Source: Alopecurus myosuroides
Taxonomy: Eukaryota; Streptophyta; Magnoliopsida; Poales; Poaceae
Length of the DNA: 64,000 bases
Assembly: GCA_028641055.1 (NCBI GenBank)
Contig: CM054058.1
Location: 497,381,919-497,445,918, forward strand
Direction: 5' to 3'
A program made the position numbers and the translations under genes. The notes below the pieces were generated by a model. The model did no database searches. It was not told the origin of the DNA and saw nothing but the letters and a program-made list of their open reading frames with translations. Within the stretch, counting starts at the first letter, position 1; every line of letters begins with the position of its first letter. Below are positions 11,491 to 23,912 of the stretch, one piece after another.

Positions 11491-14400
11491 TAATACTAGG
11501 ACATATCTAATGAAACCACGCGAAGGTATCGCCTTATTTAGGGTTTTTTTAATTTTCTGGAATTTTCTCAGCCAGTTTTAGGAGAAAGTCAAGACAGAGG
11601 GCATGACCGTTCGTACCTAGGGTGTAACACCCGGGGATTTCCCCCCCCCCTCCAATTAGTTTGTGTGTTTTTCCTTTTTGCATCATCATGTCATCATGCA
11701 TTGCATTGCATTGCAATCTTTCTTGTTGAGTTCTTAAAATATGTTTTCTCTCAAACCTATTTTAATGATCAACTCAAAATATTTGGTGCTTTCAAAATGT
11801 TCAAAAGAATTATAAGTAATTCACTATTTTATCTAAATAATTTTACACATGGTTTCCTATTTAAAACACTCCCAAAAATCTCTCTCTTAATCTTTTCTGG
11901 AAGAAAAAGAAAAAAAAAGAAAAGGAAGCCAAGCCAGCCCACCACCGAGCCCACCCATCCACCTTTCAGCCCAGCCCACCTCTCCTGTCTCTTTCTTCTT
12001 CGTACGGAAGTGAACGGCAGACGTCACCCCCACCACCGATCCCCCACCTCCACCTGCTCCCCCCACCTTAAAGCAGCCCCTCCCCTCCTCCAAACCCTAA
12101 CCCTACCTGCTCCCTCTCTTTCCCTCTCCGCCGCCGCTCTCTCCCTCCCTCATCTCTTCCTCTGTTCCCCTACCTCAATCTCTGAACTTTGTGAACCCAA
12201 CCATCAACCTCCATGGCCGAAAGTAGCCAGTCATGGCGCCGCCGCCATGCTCGTCGTTGAGCCCTATCCTCGGCGGGAATGGAACGAGGGGAGCTTGCTC
12301 TTCGGGTTTGTTGAAGGCGGCGAGGCCGGAGGACGCCCGAGTCGCCGGCACCGTCGAGTTCTCTCCGCCGGCGAGCTCCCTCATCCTCCTCTGTTCGGCA
12401 CCTGCAGCGTCCAACGGCGTCCCTCGAGCCCAAGGTGAGAGCCTCGCCCTCGGGCCCCTCCTTCCCCCCTCCCTCTTGCTCTGAGGCTTGCCCTCGAGCA
12501 GCCAAGTTTCGCACGGCGCCCGCTGAAGTTCGCCACCGGCCATCGCTCTGTCCGTCCTCGTCCTCGTCAAGTTCAGTTCTGAATTCGCGATCAAGTTCAC
12601 CTCAAAAGCCCACGCTCCCTGTATCTGTTACAAACACGCACAGCAGCCCAGTGGCTTGGTACCCTGTCCGCACTCCCTGGAGCCCCGAGTTCGATCCCCT
12701 TCCGCAGCAAAAGCCACCCCTTTTTCCTCCTTTTTCTTTTATTTTTCGAACTCCAGAAAAACAGATCTGAGTCTTTATTTGTAAAATCCATAACAAATTG
12801 AAAATTGCTCCAATTTCAATGATTCAAGTTTCTATGGATTCAGAATCTTGTGATCTTTCTATTAGTCACAAAGTTGAAACATGTTTCTGTAATAAATTTT
12901 GCACTAAATAATTAAATACAGAAATGACTATTAAAATTTGAAACTTTGGAAAATCATAACTTGAGTTCTGTTCACCCAAATTGAGCAAACTTGGGCTCTC
13001 AAAATTTGTCTTAACAAACTCTACACATTGGTATTTTATTTGGTCACAATTCAATTAAATTTGAACATGTTTCCTTCTGTTTACTAAAAGGGGCAAAATA
13101 AAAATGTTTATGAAAAAATGCATAATAAATTCAATAATGATCCAAAAATTATGTTTAATAGCTCAAAATGTTCAGTGAAACATTTGCTACATGTTTTCAA
13201 CCTTCTCAATACAATTTGTTCACTGTTTTTCCTAATTAAAATTGGAGTAATAATTCAATACTTTAATTACACCTTTTAAATTGCAAAATTCATAACTTGG
13301 GCAATTCAAATCCAATTCCAACATGTAAAACATGTTTTCCATCCCATTTTTCATGAACTTGTCAAATGTCAACTTTTTTTTTCTGTTTATGAACAATTTA
13401 AATTGCTGAAAACAACTATTTCTTAATTAATGCATTAAAATTGTCAATTTAATAACTTGCTCATCTAAAATCCAAATTCAACAAATGAAATATGTATTCC
13501 ATCTAAAATTTTGTGTTCTTTCCAAATATAAATTTTGTTATCTGTTTTGAACATTTAAAATTGGTGAAAACAACAAGTGTTTGTTTAAATCATTTAAAAT
13601 GCCAAAGTTCATAACTTAATAAATAAAATTCCAAACTTGGTAAACAACATATCAAACTGAAGCTATTGTTGTTTTCTTATTGTTTTCATCATCCATGCAT
13701 CATTCTAATCAACTTTCACATGATGGTTATTTGTAGATCATTTAATTCAACATTAATTCATGGGCTTTTCCATATGCAATCCAAATTGCATATGGGCCCA
13801 TTTAAATATGTTTACCATGTCAACTAGTTTATCTTTGATGCATCCTTAAACTTGTAATGCATCCATATCTTGATCATGCTGGATCTTTTGCCGTAGTAGT
13901 AATTGTTGCATCCGGTGTTTGTTCTAGTTCGTTTCTTCTTCCCGGATAGGACGTTGAGATGATGTGAGCAACGACAAGTTCTTCGGATGTACCTCTACTT
14001 GCTGGATTCCAGGCAAGTATACTCACTTGCTACCTATGGCTGCCTTTCATCACTTGTTACCGATTCTTCCCGTTACCTTTATTCTAGCCTTATGATTCGA
14101 TGCTTGTGTCTCGATCCTATTATATGTTTACCTTGCAACCATGATATAGCCTTCCTTCCACTTCCTATTAACTGTTGTTTGTTTACCCTGTTGGACCTTG
14201 TGTCGTAGTTGCATGCTTAGTATTGTTTGCGCTCAAGTCTTGTTGTCCGTCTTATCATCTGTTTAGTCGATAGTTGGGTTTCAATTCAATCAACAACATG
14301 TTAATGTTTTGGGTAATAATAATTTGATGATAAGGCACCGGCAGGAGGCCCGGCGTGGTTTTGAGGCCTGCTAGTGTCGAACTCAGGAAAAGTTCTTGTC

Positions 14401-14889
14401 CTCTGGATCCATGTTGAGCGCGCTAACCGCATGTGGGAAGCGTGTATGGGCGCCCCCCGCAACTCTGATTCGATTCGCATCTCGTCCAAATCGCCACACT
14501 TAGTTCCGGCTTTCCATTTGATGCACTCATATGCAGGTACGAACCCTTGGCGCCAGGGTGGAACTTTTGTAGTCGGCATTTAGGGCGGCGTGGTCTTCCA
14601 GCGCTATGAGGGTCCCCCTTTTGTTCGTGGGGGCTCGATTAGCCGCGCACGCACAGCACGTGGTTCTTTGGGCTTGATGCGAAGAAGAGTTGGGTTGTGT
14701 TGAGTGCCTCGCTTGGTGGGTTTGATCCCCGTCTGGCGGGATATTCTTACGTGTACGGCCAAATTGGTGCACCCCTGCAGGGTTAAATCTTCTCGAGAAG
14801 CCGTGTTGTCCGCGGTTATGGATGACTTGGTGAAAGTGCTGGCTAACAACTACTCAGACAACTTACACTTAACGATGATAACTTGACTA

Positions 14890-17800
14890 CACTACAAGAG
14901 AACAACCCCGTAGAGGCACTATTCTAGACATCTAGAGACATATAAATTGTCTCTATTTACTTCTAGAGACACGATCCACATTGTCACAAAAGTGTCACTA
15001 CGAGCAGTGTCCCTCGTACTATAGAGTCACTCTACAAAATGTCTAAATATGACATCAGGTCACTTCGATAAGACACAAAGTTGTGTATCTACACGTTTGG
15101 AGGCATTACAAACATACACTTGGAATGTATATGTACGTGAATAGAGGCACTTTCTTGCTACATTTTAGTTTGCCTCTAAAATTAGAGAGGCGTTTTAGTG
15201 AGGCATTTTATACCGTCTTCAAAAACATAAATGCACTATGGAAAGACATCCATACTGTCACTTCTAATAATGTAGAGACACTTGATTATGCCGTTTATTG
15301 TGAACATAAAAACATAGCCGATTTACAACTTGTCACTTCAATCAACCAAAACCCAAATTCGTGTAACACCTATGTCAACCTCTATCTACAATAGATTTAC
15401 AACACAAGATCACAATACACTCACACGAAGAACATAAATCTATTCTATAACTTATAATCTTCTTAAGTGTCAAGGAGCAAGTATCTCTTCAGCATGCACC
15501 TGAGAAGAGTTACACTTAAGTATTAGAATGTAGAAGAAGATAAATAAATTCCTAGTACCACCAATGAAGTCCACTCAGAAGATGGAAATAAATACCTAGA
15601 CTGTAATGTTCATAATCTTTCCAAAAAGCAGTTCATGTATAAGTTGCCATACCATTACGGAGATTTTCTATTAAGACGGGTGGTAGTAGCTGTAAGTAGT
15701 TAAATACACATGAATGAAATTATTAATTCATTTGTCTAACAAAGTACAATGCAATGTATTAGAGAAATCAAATTTCCATGCCAATTGGAAAAAACTTATA
15801 GGAACTAATAACATGGGCAAGTCTATATGTGCTAATCCGAGGAAATATAGCAACCGACCAGCTATAATATATCCATCACTTTGGGCTACAAAATGTATGG
15901 TAAAATTGCACATAACATATACTGTATAGTAAGCACATCAAACCAATATAAAGGATTATGAGCACCATAGCAGGGAAATGATACATACAATGACAATCAG
16001 GTAGATCGATTAAGAGCTCACCTCCAGATTAAACTAAAATAAAATATTTTGTATAGAAAGTGAAGGCAACTAAGATATACATAACCCATCTAACATCACA
16101 GGATGGTGGTCTAGCATATCATAAATATTTTTGGTGTTCAACATGTAAGAGAGCATGGAAGATTCCTTCTACTACAACTCGATTTGCAGAAAGCGTGAGC
16201 AGGGCTGTATTGTGTTTTTGGAATGGCCTGCAGCCATGTGGAGCATATAATAAAGGTCACAATTACGCTAATTAGGGAGTATTGTAGAGCTATTGGGAAG
16301 TCAAGAGTAAGTACCTGGAGGTCAATACCGTGTTGTTATTTATAGACTTAACACTTTATTCGATCCAAGGTACATCACCATTACCTATATGGTCATCCTG
16401 AAAAGGAAAGGGGAACAACTAATATCAGAACAAAATACTGAAACACCAACCTTAGTAGAAGATGTGTACTCGACAATGGAAATTTTAAGCCTTATGTTCT
16501 TATATTTAACTTCAGGTTCCAATAGGAACATACTTTATAGGGAACATGGATGTTAGCTGCATAGTTTTGTCATTCAAATATGTTATTCAGAGTAAATATC
16601 TCTGAAAGTATAAAAAATCATAAGGCAGAGCAACCAACTGGACATAATGGTTATCATTACCGGACATCAGAATTTTTGTGATTGAGCGATGCCTGTGCGA
16701 TGGAGAATTATGTGGAAACAAGTTCAACAGCTAGGGTGGAGCTATCAAAGGAAACATAAATGTTATGTCCGAGCACGGACCTACCTAGCTCCAGGTTTTA
16801 TGTATGAAGCATGTATTTGATTACCTAGCTCTTTCTTGTCTCTACAAGGGAAGTCTTCAATCCATCTTGCTGGGATGAGTGTCTGGTAGTGATCTGTTCC
16901 ATCCATAGGCAAGATAGCTTGAAACATGAGCCTCTCATGTGCATGGACTTGATGCAGGTCAGCCGGCCGGCCGACGGCACTGCCGTAGATACAGCGGTGG
17001 CGATGTACGTACCTAGCTTTGGGGATTTCTCTCTGAAGCAAGTATTTTATCGTACCTGACTCGTTCTTTGTTGTTTCTACAAGGAAATCCGATCCATCTT
17101 GCAGGGATGAATGTCCGCAAGTGATCTTTTCTTGGTCCATGAGTCAAGCCAATTGAAACATGAGCTGCTGATGTGCAGGGACTTGGTCGAGGTCAGCTGG
17201 CCGACGGAATGCCTGCAAATAGGTACAGGGACGGTGAGAGTGAACCTACCAGTCTTGGTGGCCGCAGGGCAGTTCCGCCGGCGTAGCCAAACTGCTGATG
17301 TGGAGACGCCCCTACATCAGATTCCGATCGATGGAGAGCGTGGACCAACGGTGACGAGCTCCCTGGTGCGGGTCTAAAGGAAGACGACCATGGAGGGAAA
17401 TAGTGCGAGCAGAGGCTGTCGGAGGTCGACCGATAGCGATGCAGGAGGTGGCCGTCGCTCGGGCCTGGTGGACGGAGGCGCGGCGCTGGGAGGCGGCCTC
17501 AGACGCGGGTTGAGAAGGTCGGAGAGGCTGCACTCGAGCGCGAGTGGAGGGTGGCGACGGAAGGGCCGAGGAAATCAGCGACCGGAGAGCTCCTAGCGGC
17601 GGCTGGCATGGGAGAAAAGCACGAGGAGGGGACAGAGGAGGGAGCGGGGCGAGCAAGGAGGCGAGGGAGAGGTTGGGGAACGATGGGGGCGTAGCGTGGG
17701 GGTCGTGGTGCGTGCGTGGCCGCGTGGGAGATGGGGGCTTGGGCAGGTGGGGGGCCTGTAGGTGGGCTTCAGTACTACCTCTGTGGTTTTTTCTTTTTCT

Positions 17801-18745
17801 TTTATCCTTTTCATTTTACAAAACATTTTACCAACTGAGTTCAGAACAAGCAAATAGATTCGAAATAAGCTATTATTTTAAATAAGGCGTTTGAGAGAAA
17901 ATGTGTGTTTAAGTATAGATAATTTTGCAAAACAAAAATATAGTTTAAATTTTAAGAGAATAATTTTTAGGATTACAAAAAGGTGCAATGCTATGCATGA
18001 TGTCATGAGATGCGCAGAAAAGGTATTTTTTTTGAAAGTTTAGGCACATTGGTATTTGCGATGTGGCTGGAAATAGCCTTAGTGTGTCAAGAGGTCAGCG
18101 TGCAGTTGTGATGGTAGTTTCTGTTTGAGGGGAGCGTGCATGTGAAATTTATTTTGCAAAAAGTTGGTTAGTAGAGATTGTTTGGGGACGTTGTGAGATA
18201 AACTTTCTACACATATTTAATTTTTTCATATGAAAAATATGATGTTGCTAAATGTTTTACATTTTTACAATTCACTAATGTTTCTAGATTACATAGTTAA
18301 GTTCCTACCTTTTAAGTTTCTTCGCAAACTTGCACCATGATATATTTTAAAGCTTCCGATTTGTCTTCATGATTTTCTTATAGTGGCGGTGTTACAGATA
18401 TCACTTTCAAGGCATTCTCTGATTTGTCTCTTATAATAAAAGAGACACACATAGTGCCGGCAGACAATGACTCTAACATTGAGGAGGTGCCAAGAGACAT
18501 TATTATGAGTGTCTTTAGTGAGGTGTCTCTATTGTTAAGACATTTTTAAGAATGCCTTTTACAATGTCTTTACATGCAGAATAAGAGACATTGTGGAGGA
18601 TGTCTCTAGGTAGATGTCTCTACTGCTAAGGCATTCCCTGAGGTGTCTTTCTTAATGCCTCTACAACAAATTGGATTAGGATTTAAGAGACATAGTAGGG
18701 AATGCCTCTATGAAAATGTCTCTACGGGCCAGTTTTCTTGTAGTG
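14890..18745 (+). mobile_element. 3856-bp non-autonomous CACTA element inside the LTR
   Basis: The ends are CACTACAAGAGAACA (left) and, inverted, CACTACAAGAAAACTGG (right). CTA at 14887-14889 and 18746-18748 is the 3-bp target duplication. The other LTR reads cttgactagtaatatag at the same place (about 23201), an unoccupied site. Subterminal DNA holds many short gagacat/gaggcat motifs in both orientations. No transposase is recognisable. 16800-17235 holds an imperfect direct duplication of about 190 bp, and 17250-17760 is GC-rich with open frames but no known domain. Confidence 0.9.
16790..17235 (+). repeat. imperfect direct duplication inside nested CACTA
   Basis: About 16805-16990 and 17045-17230 share tctacaagg, gatccatcttgc, gggatgagtgtc/gggatgaatgtc, gaaacatgag and ggtcagc...ggccgacgg in the same order. 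It may be a duplicated captured host segment. No protein family is recognised. Confidence 0.6.
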
Positions 18746-19454
18746 CTAGTAATATAGATTACCTCCACCATAAAAATGAATGACACCTTAATCAACAGTG
18801 TGAGTTTCCTTGGGTTGCTTCCTTAGTAGGGGGTAACACTGGATGGGTATTGTTTGGTGAGTAGTGGTAGTTGGTTCTGATACGCTCTCTTATCCCTTTC
18901 TATTAGCCGGAAGTTGTAGCGCGTCTGTTTAGTTGTTAGTGCTGCCCACTGTCGCTTCTTTGCAATAATCCCTTCCTTACGTTGTACCCAAAGTATTTGT
19001 ATCTTGTGATGATTGGTTACGCTGGTATCTTGTGAGTATGGTTTATCCACTTGCCAGTACTTAACCGTACTGACCCACGAATCCATTTCGTGGCTGCATA
19101 TTCCACATTGCAGTCAACAGGTTTGAAGTCTGACGACGTTAGCTTGGGAATCCCTCTGGCTTGGCCTGGGCAGGGATTGGACGCCATCGGTTACCTTCAG
19201 GACTCTTAGTCCAATTTGTATCTTGTCCGTAGTCGGACACTATGTTGTTTCTTCCGCTGTTATTTGGATCTTTGTATTGTATCAGTGTATCCTTGACTCG
19301 TTTGAGTCGTCTTGTATATACCTCCTCTGTTGTTGTTGTGTAATATTCGTGAACTGTTGTAATGTTATCACAAGTGGCAACCTGGAATCGGTTATTATGC
19401 GGATTTGGGTGGAAATGCCAAAATCTGCATAGCGCCCGATCTCGGGGCGTCACA

Positions 19455-19952
19455 AATGGTATCAGAGCATGGTTTCCGATTCCCAAAGTTGTTTCGATAC
19501 GAATGGTTATCGAAGCAACGGGTCCGCAAATCCTGTAGGATAACCTCGCTAACGGTCGTGTTCTTAGAGTGTCAAAACTATTTGTGCAAAACCTGTTTTG
19601 GAAACATCTCAATAGGATTCTTGTTTTCTCCTTATCTCTATTCTATTTCTCCTCTCATCTTATTTGTTTTGGAGTCTCTCTCCCTCTCAATCTTTCAAAG
19701 TGTTAGGCTTTCTACGTGGGTGGACGTTCTCTGAGCCTTTAACCTAATAGGTTCGATCTTCGGAAGGTTCTCACCGGAAGAGCATCATCATCAACAACGA
19801 GCAAGAATCTCTTGTTAGTGGTGTCGAGAATCCCTTGTTAGTGGTGTCGAGGAGATCAACTGGAGGCATGAAGAATCGATAGTCGAACTTCTTTCCCCTC
19901 CCGGGTTAGTGGGTGGATTGCGAGGGCGCAATCCCTTGTTAGTGGTGTCGTC
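19455..19952 (+). other. internal domain of the LARD-like element
   Basis: This 498-bp interval has no gag or pol. It begins with the primer site and ends with three copies of tcccttgttagtggtgtcg-type sequence (about 19810, 19830 and 19930). No clear polypurine tract is seen before the right LTR. Confidence 0.7.
19457..19472 (+). other. primer-binding site, initiator tRNA-Met type
   Basis: TGGTATCAGAGCATGG begins two bases after the left LTR ends (gtcaca|aa). The first 12 bases match the classic tRNA-iMet complement exactly. Confidence 0.88.
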
Positions 19953-22900
19953 TGTAACACCCGGGGATCCCCCCCCCCCCCAATTAGTTTGTGTGTTTTT
20001 CCTTTTTGCATCATCATGTCATCATGCATTGCATTGCATTGCAATCTTTCTTGTTGAGTTCTTAAAATATGTTTTCTCTCAAACCTATTTTAATGATCAA
20101 CTCAAAATATTTGGTGCTTTCAAAATGTTCAAAAGAATTATAAGTAATTAACTGTTTTATCTAAATAAGTTTACACATGGTTTCCTATTTAAAACCCTCC
20201 CAAAAATCTCTCTCTTAATCTTTTCTGGAAAAAAAAGAAAAGGAAGCCAAGCCAGCCCACCACCGAGCCCACCCATCCACCTTTCAGCCCAGCCCACCTC
20301 TCCTGTCTCTTTCTTCTTCGTACGGAAGCGAACGGCAGACGTCACCCCCCACCACCGATCCCCCAGCTCCACCTGCTCCCCCACCTTAAAGCAGCCCCTC
20401 CCCTCCTCCAAACCCTAACCCTACCTGCTCCCTCTCTTTCCCTCTCCGCCGCCGCTCTCTCCCTCCCTCATCTCTTCCTTTGTTCCCCTACCTCAATCTC
20501 TGAACTTTCTGAACCCAACCATCAACCTCCATGGCCGAAAGTAGCCAGTCATGGCGCCGCCGCCATGCTCGTCGTTGAGCCCTATCCTCGGCGGGAATGG
20601 AACGAGGGGAGCTTCCTCTTTGGGTTTGTTGAAGGCGGCGAGGCCGGAGGACGCCCGAGTCGCCGGAACCGTCGAGTTCTCTCCGCCGGCGAGCTCCCTC
20701 ATCCTCCTCTGTTCGGCACCTCCAGCGTCCAACGGCGTCCCTCGAGCCCAAGGTGAGAGCCTCGCCCTCGGACCCCTCCTTCCCCCCTCCCTCTTGCTCT
20801 GTGGCTTGCCCTCGAGCAGCCAAGTTTCGCACGGCGCCCGCTCAAGTTCGCCACCGGCCATCGCTCTGTCCGTCCTCGTCCTCGTCAAGTTCAGTTCTGA
20901 ATTCGCGATCAAGTTCACCTCAAAAGCCCACGCTCCCTGTATCTGTTACAAACACACACAGCAGCCCGGTGGCTTGGTACCCTGTCCGCACTCCCTGGAG
21001 CCCCGAGTTCGATCCCATTCCGCAGCAAAAGCCACCCCTTTTTCCTCCTTTTTCTTTTATTTCTCGAACTCCAGAAAAACAGATCTCAGTCTTTATTTGT
21101 AAAATCCATAACAAATTGAAAATTGCTCCAATTTCAATGATTCAAGTTTCTATGGATTCAGAATCTTGTGCTCTTTCTATTAGTCACAAAGTTGAAACAT
21201 GTTTCTGTAATAAATTTTGCACTAAATAATTAAATACAGAAATGACTATTAAAATTTGAAACTTTGGAAAATCATAACTTGAGTTCTGTTCACCCAAATT
21301 GAGCAAACTTGGGCTCTAAAAATTTGTCTTAACAAACTCTACACATTGGTATTTTATTTGGTCACAATTGAATTAAATTTGAACATGTTTCCTTCTGTTT
21401 ACTAAAAGGGGCAGAATAAAAATGTTTATGGAAAAATGCATAATAAATTCAATAATGATCCAAAAATTATGTTTAATAGCTCAAAACGTTCAGTGAAACA
21501 TTTGCTACATGTTTTCAACCTTTTCAATACAATTTGTTCACTGTTTTTCCTAATTAAAATTGGAGTAATAATTCAATACTTTAATTACACCTTTTAAATT
21601 GCAAAATTCATAACTTGGGCAATTCAAATCCAATTCCAACATGTAAAATATGTTTTCCATCCCATTTTTCATGAACTTTGGAAATATCAACTTTGTTTTC
21701 TGTTTTTGAACAATTTAAATTGCTGAAAACAACTATTTCTTAATTAATGCATTAAAATTGTCAATTTACTAACTTGCTCATCTAAAATCCATATTCAACA
21801 AATGAAATATGTATTCCATCTAAAATTTTGTGTTCTTTCCAAATATAAATTTTGTTATCTGTTTTGAACATTTAAAATTGGTGAAAACAACAAGTGTTTG
21901 TTTAAATCATTTAAAATGCCAAAGTTCATAACTTAATAAATAAAATTCCAAACTTGGTAAACAACATATCAAACTAAAGCTATTGTTGTTTTCTTATTGT
22001 TTTCATCATCCATGCATCATTCTAATCAACTTTCACATGATGGTTATTTGTAGATCATTTAATTCAACATTAATTCATGGGCTTTTCCATATGCAATCCA
22101 AATTGCATATGGGCCCATTTAAATATGTTTACCATGTCAACTAGTTTATCTTTGATGCATCCTTAAACTTGTCATGCATCCATATCTTGATCATGCTGGA
22201 TCTTTTGCCATAGTAGTAATTGTTGCATCCGGTGTTTGTTCTAGTTCGTTGCTTCTTCCCGGATAGGACGTTGAGATGATGTGAGCAACGACAAGTTCTT
22301 CGGATGTACCTCTACTTGCTGGATTCCAGGCAAGTATACTCACTTGCTACCTATGGCTGCCTTTCATCACTTGTTACCGATTCTTCCCGTTACCTTTATT
22401 CTAGCCTTATGATTCGATGCTTGTGTCTCGATCCTATTATATGTTTACCTTGCAACCATGATATAGCCTTCCTTCCACTTCCTATTAACTGTTGTTTGTT
22501 TACCCTGTTGGACCTTGTGTCGTAGTTGCATGCTTAGTATTGTTTGCGCTCAAGTCTTGTTGTCCGTCTTATCATCTGTTTAGTCGATAGTTGGGTTTCA
22601 ATTCAATCAACAACATGTTAATGTTTTGGGTAATAATAATTTGATGATAAGGCACCGGCAGGAGGCCCGGCGTGGTTTTGAGGCCTGCTAGTGTCGAACT
22701 CAGGAAAAGTTCTTGTCCTCTGGATCCATGTTGAGCGCGCTAACCGCATGTGGGAAGCGTGTATGGGCGCCCCCCGCAACTCTGATTCGATTCGCATCTC
22801 GTCCAAATCGCCACACTTAGTTTGGGATTTCCATTTGATGCACTCATATGCAGGTACGAACCCTTGGCGCCAGGGTGGAACTTTTGTAGTCGGCATTTAG

Positions 22901-23912
22901 GGCGGCATGGTCTTCCAGTGCTATGAGGGTCCCCCTTTTCTTCGTGGGGGCTCGATTAGCCGCGCACGCACAGCACGTGGTTCTTTGGGCTTGATGCGAA
23001 GAAGAGTTGGGTTGTGTTGAGTGCCTCACTTGGTGGGTTTGATCCCAGTCTGGCGGGATATTCTTACGTGTACGGCCAAATTGGCGCACCCCTGCAGGGT
23101 TAAATCTTCTCGAGAAGTCGTGTTGTCCGCGGTTATGGATGACTTGGTGAAAGTGCTGGCTAACAACTACTCAGACAACTTACACTTAACGATGATAACT
23201 TGACTAGTAATATAGATTACCTCCACCATAAAAATGAATGACACCTTAATCAACAGTGTGAGTTTCCTTGGGTTCCTTCCTTAGTAGGGGGTAACACTGG
23301 ATGGGTATTGTTTGGTGAGTAGTGGTAGTTGGTTCTGATACGCTCTCTTATCCCTTTCTATTAGCCGGAAGTTGTAGCGCGTCTCTTTAGTTGTTAGTGC
23401 TGCCCGTTGCTGCTTCTTTGCAATAATCCCTTCCTTCCATTTTACCCAAAGTATTTGTATCTTGTGATGATTGGTTACGCTGGTATCTTGTGAGTATGGT
23501 TTATCCACTTGCCAGTACTTAACCGTACTGACCCACGAATCCATTTCGTGGCTGCATATTCCACATTGCAGTCAACAGGTTTGAAGTCTGACGACGTTAG
23601 CTTGGGAATCCCTCCGGCTTGGCCTGGGCAGGGATTGGACGCCATCGGTTATCTTCAGGACTCTTAGTCCAATTTGTATCTTGTCCATAGTCGGACACTA
23701 TGTTGTTTCTTCCGCTGTTATTTGGATCTTTGTATTGTATCAGTGTATCCTTGACTCGTTTGAGTCGTCTTGTATATACCTCCTCTGTTGTTGTTGTGGA
23801 ATATTCGTGAACTGTTGTAATGTTATCACAAGTGGCAACCTGGAATCGGTTATTATGCGGATTTGGGTGGAAATGCCAAAATCTGCATAGTGCCCGATCT
23901 CGGGGCGTCACA
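19953..23912 (+). repeat. right LTR (3') of the LARD-like element
   Basis: This 3960-bp uninterrupted LTR is the clean reference for the left copy and shows the empty CACTA target at about 23201-23206. It begins TGTAACACCCGGGGAT before a C-tract and ends GGGGCGTCACA, followed by the TAGGG target duplication. Confidence 0.9.

Larger units (their letters stand above)
11623..19454 (+). repeat. left LTR (5') of the LARD-like element, interrupted
   Basis: It matches 19953-23912 closely, with only scattered substitutions and small indels by eye. 11640-12780 is GC-rich and gene-like (a run of pyrimidine-rich leader, an AAACCCTAACCCT telobox-like motif at 12092, then open frames); 12780-13900 is AT-rich. 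It is split at 14890-18745 by a CACTA element. Matching open frames at 12233-12600 also exist in the other LTR but on both strands, with no recognisable domain. Confidence 0.88.
11623..23912 (+). mobile_element. non-autonomous LTR element with ~4-kb LTRs and ~0.5-kb interior (LARD/TRIM-like)
   Basis: Two direct copies starting TGTAACACCCGGGG and ending GGGGCGTCACA lie at 11623-19454 and 19953-23912. The five bases outside are TAGGG on both sides (11618-11622 and 23913-23917), a proper target duplication. A tRNA-Met primer site follows the left LTR. Only 498 bp separate the LTRs, with no gag or pol, so it must have been moved by proteins of another element. Without the nested CACTA and its 3-bp duplication the left LTR is 3973 bp, against 3960 bp on the right. 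Confidence 0.9.

Noticed and set aside
12175..12770. Overlapping open frames on both strands in the LARD-like LTR, repeated at 20490-21100
   Set aside because: No protein family, frames open on both strands due to GC-rich sequence, and differences between LTRs do not favour one frame. Not called as genes.
14604..14849. Open frames in the 3' part of the LARD-like LTR on both strands
   Set aside because: Same frames recur in the second LTR but without recognisable domains; likely chance in U3/R/U5-type DNA.
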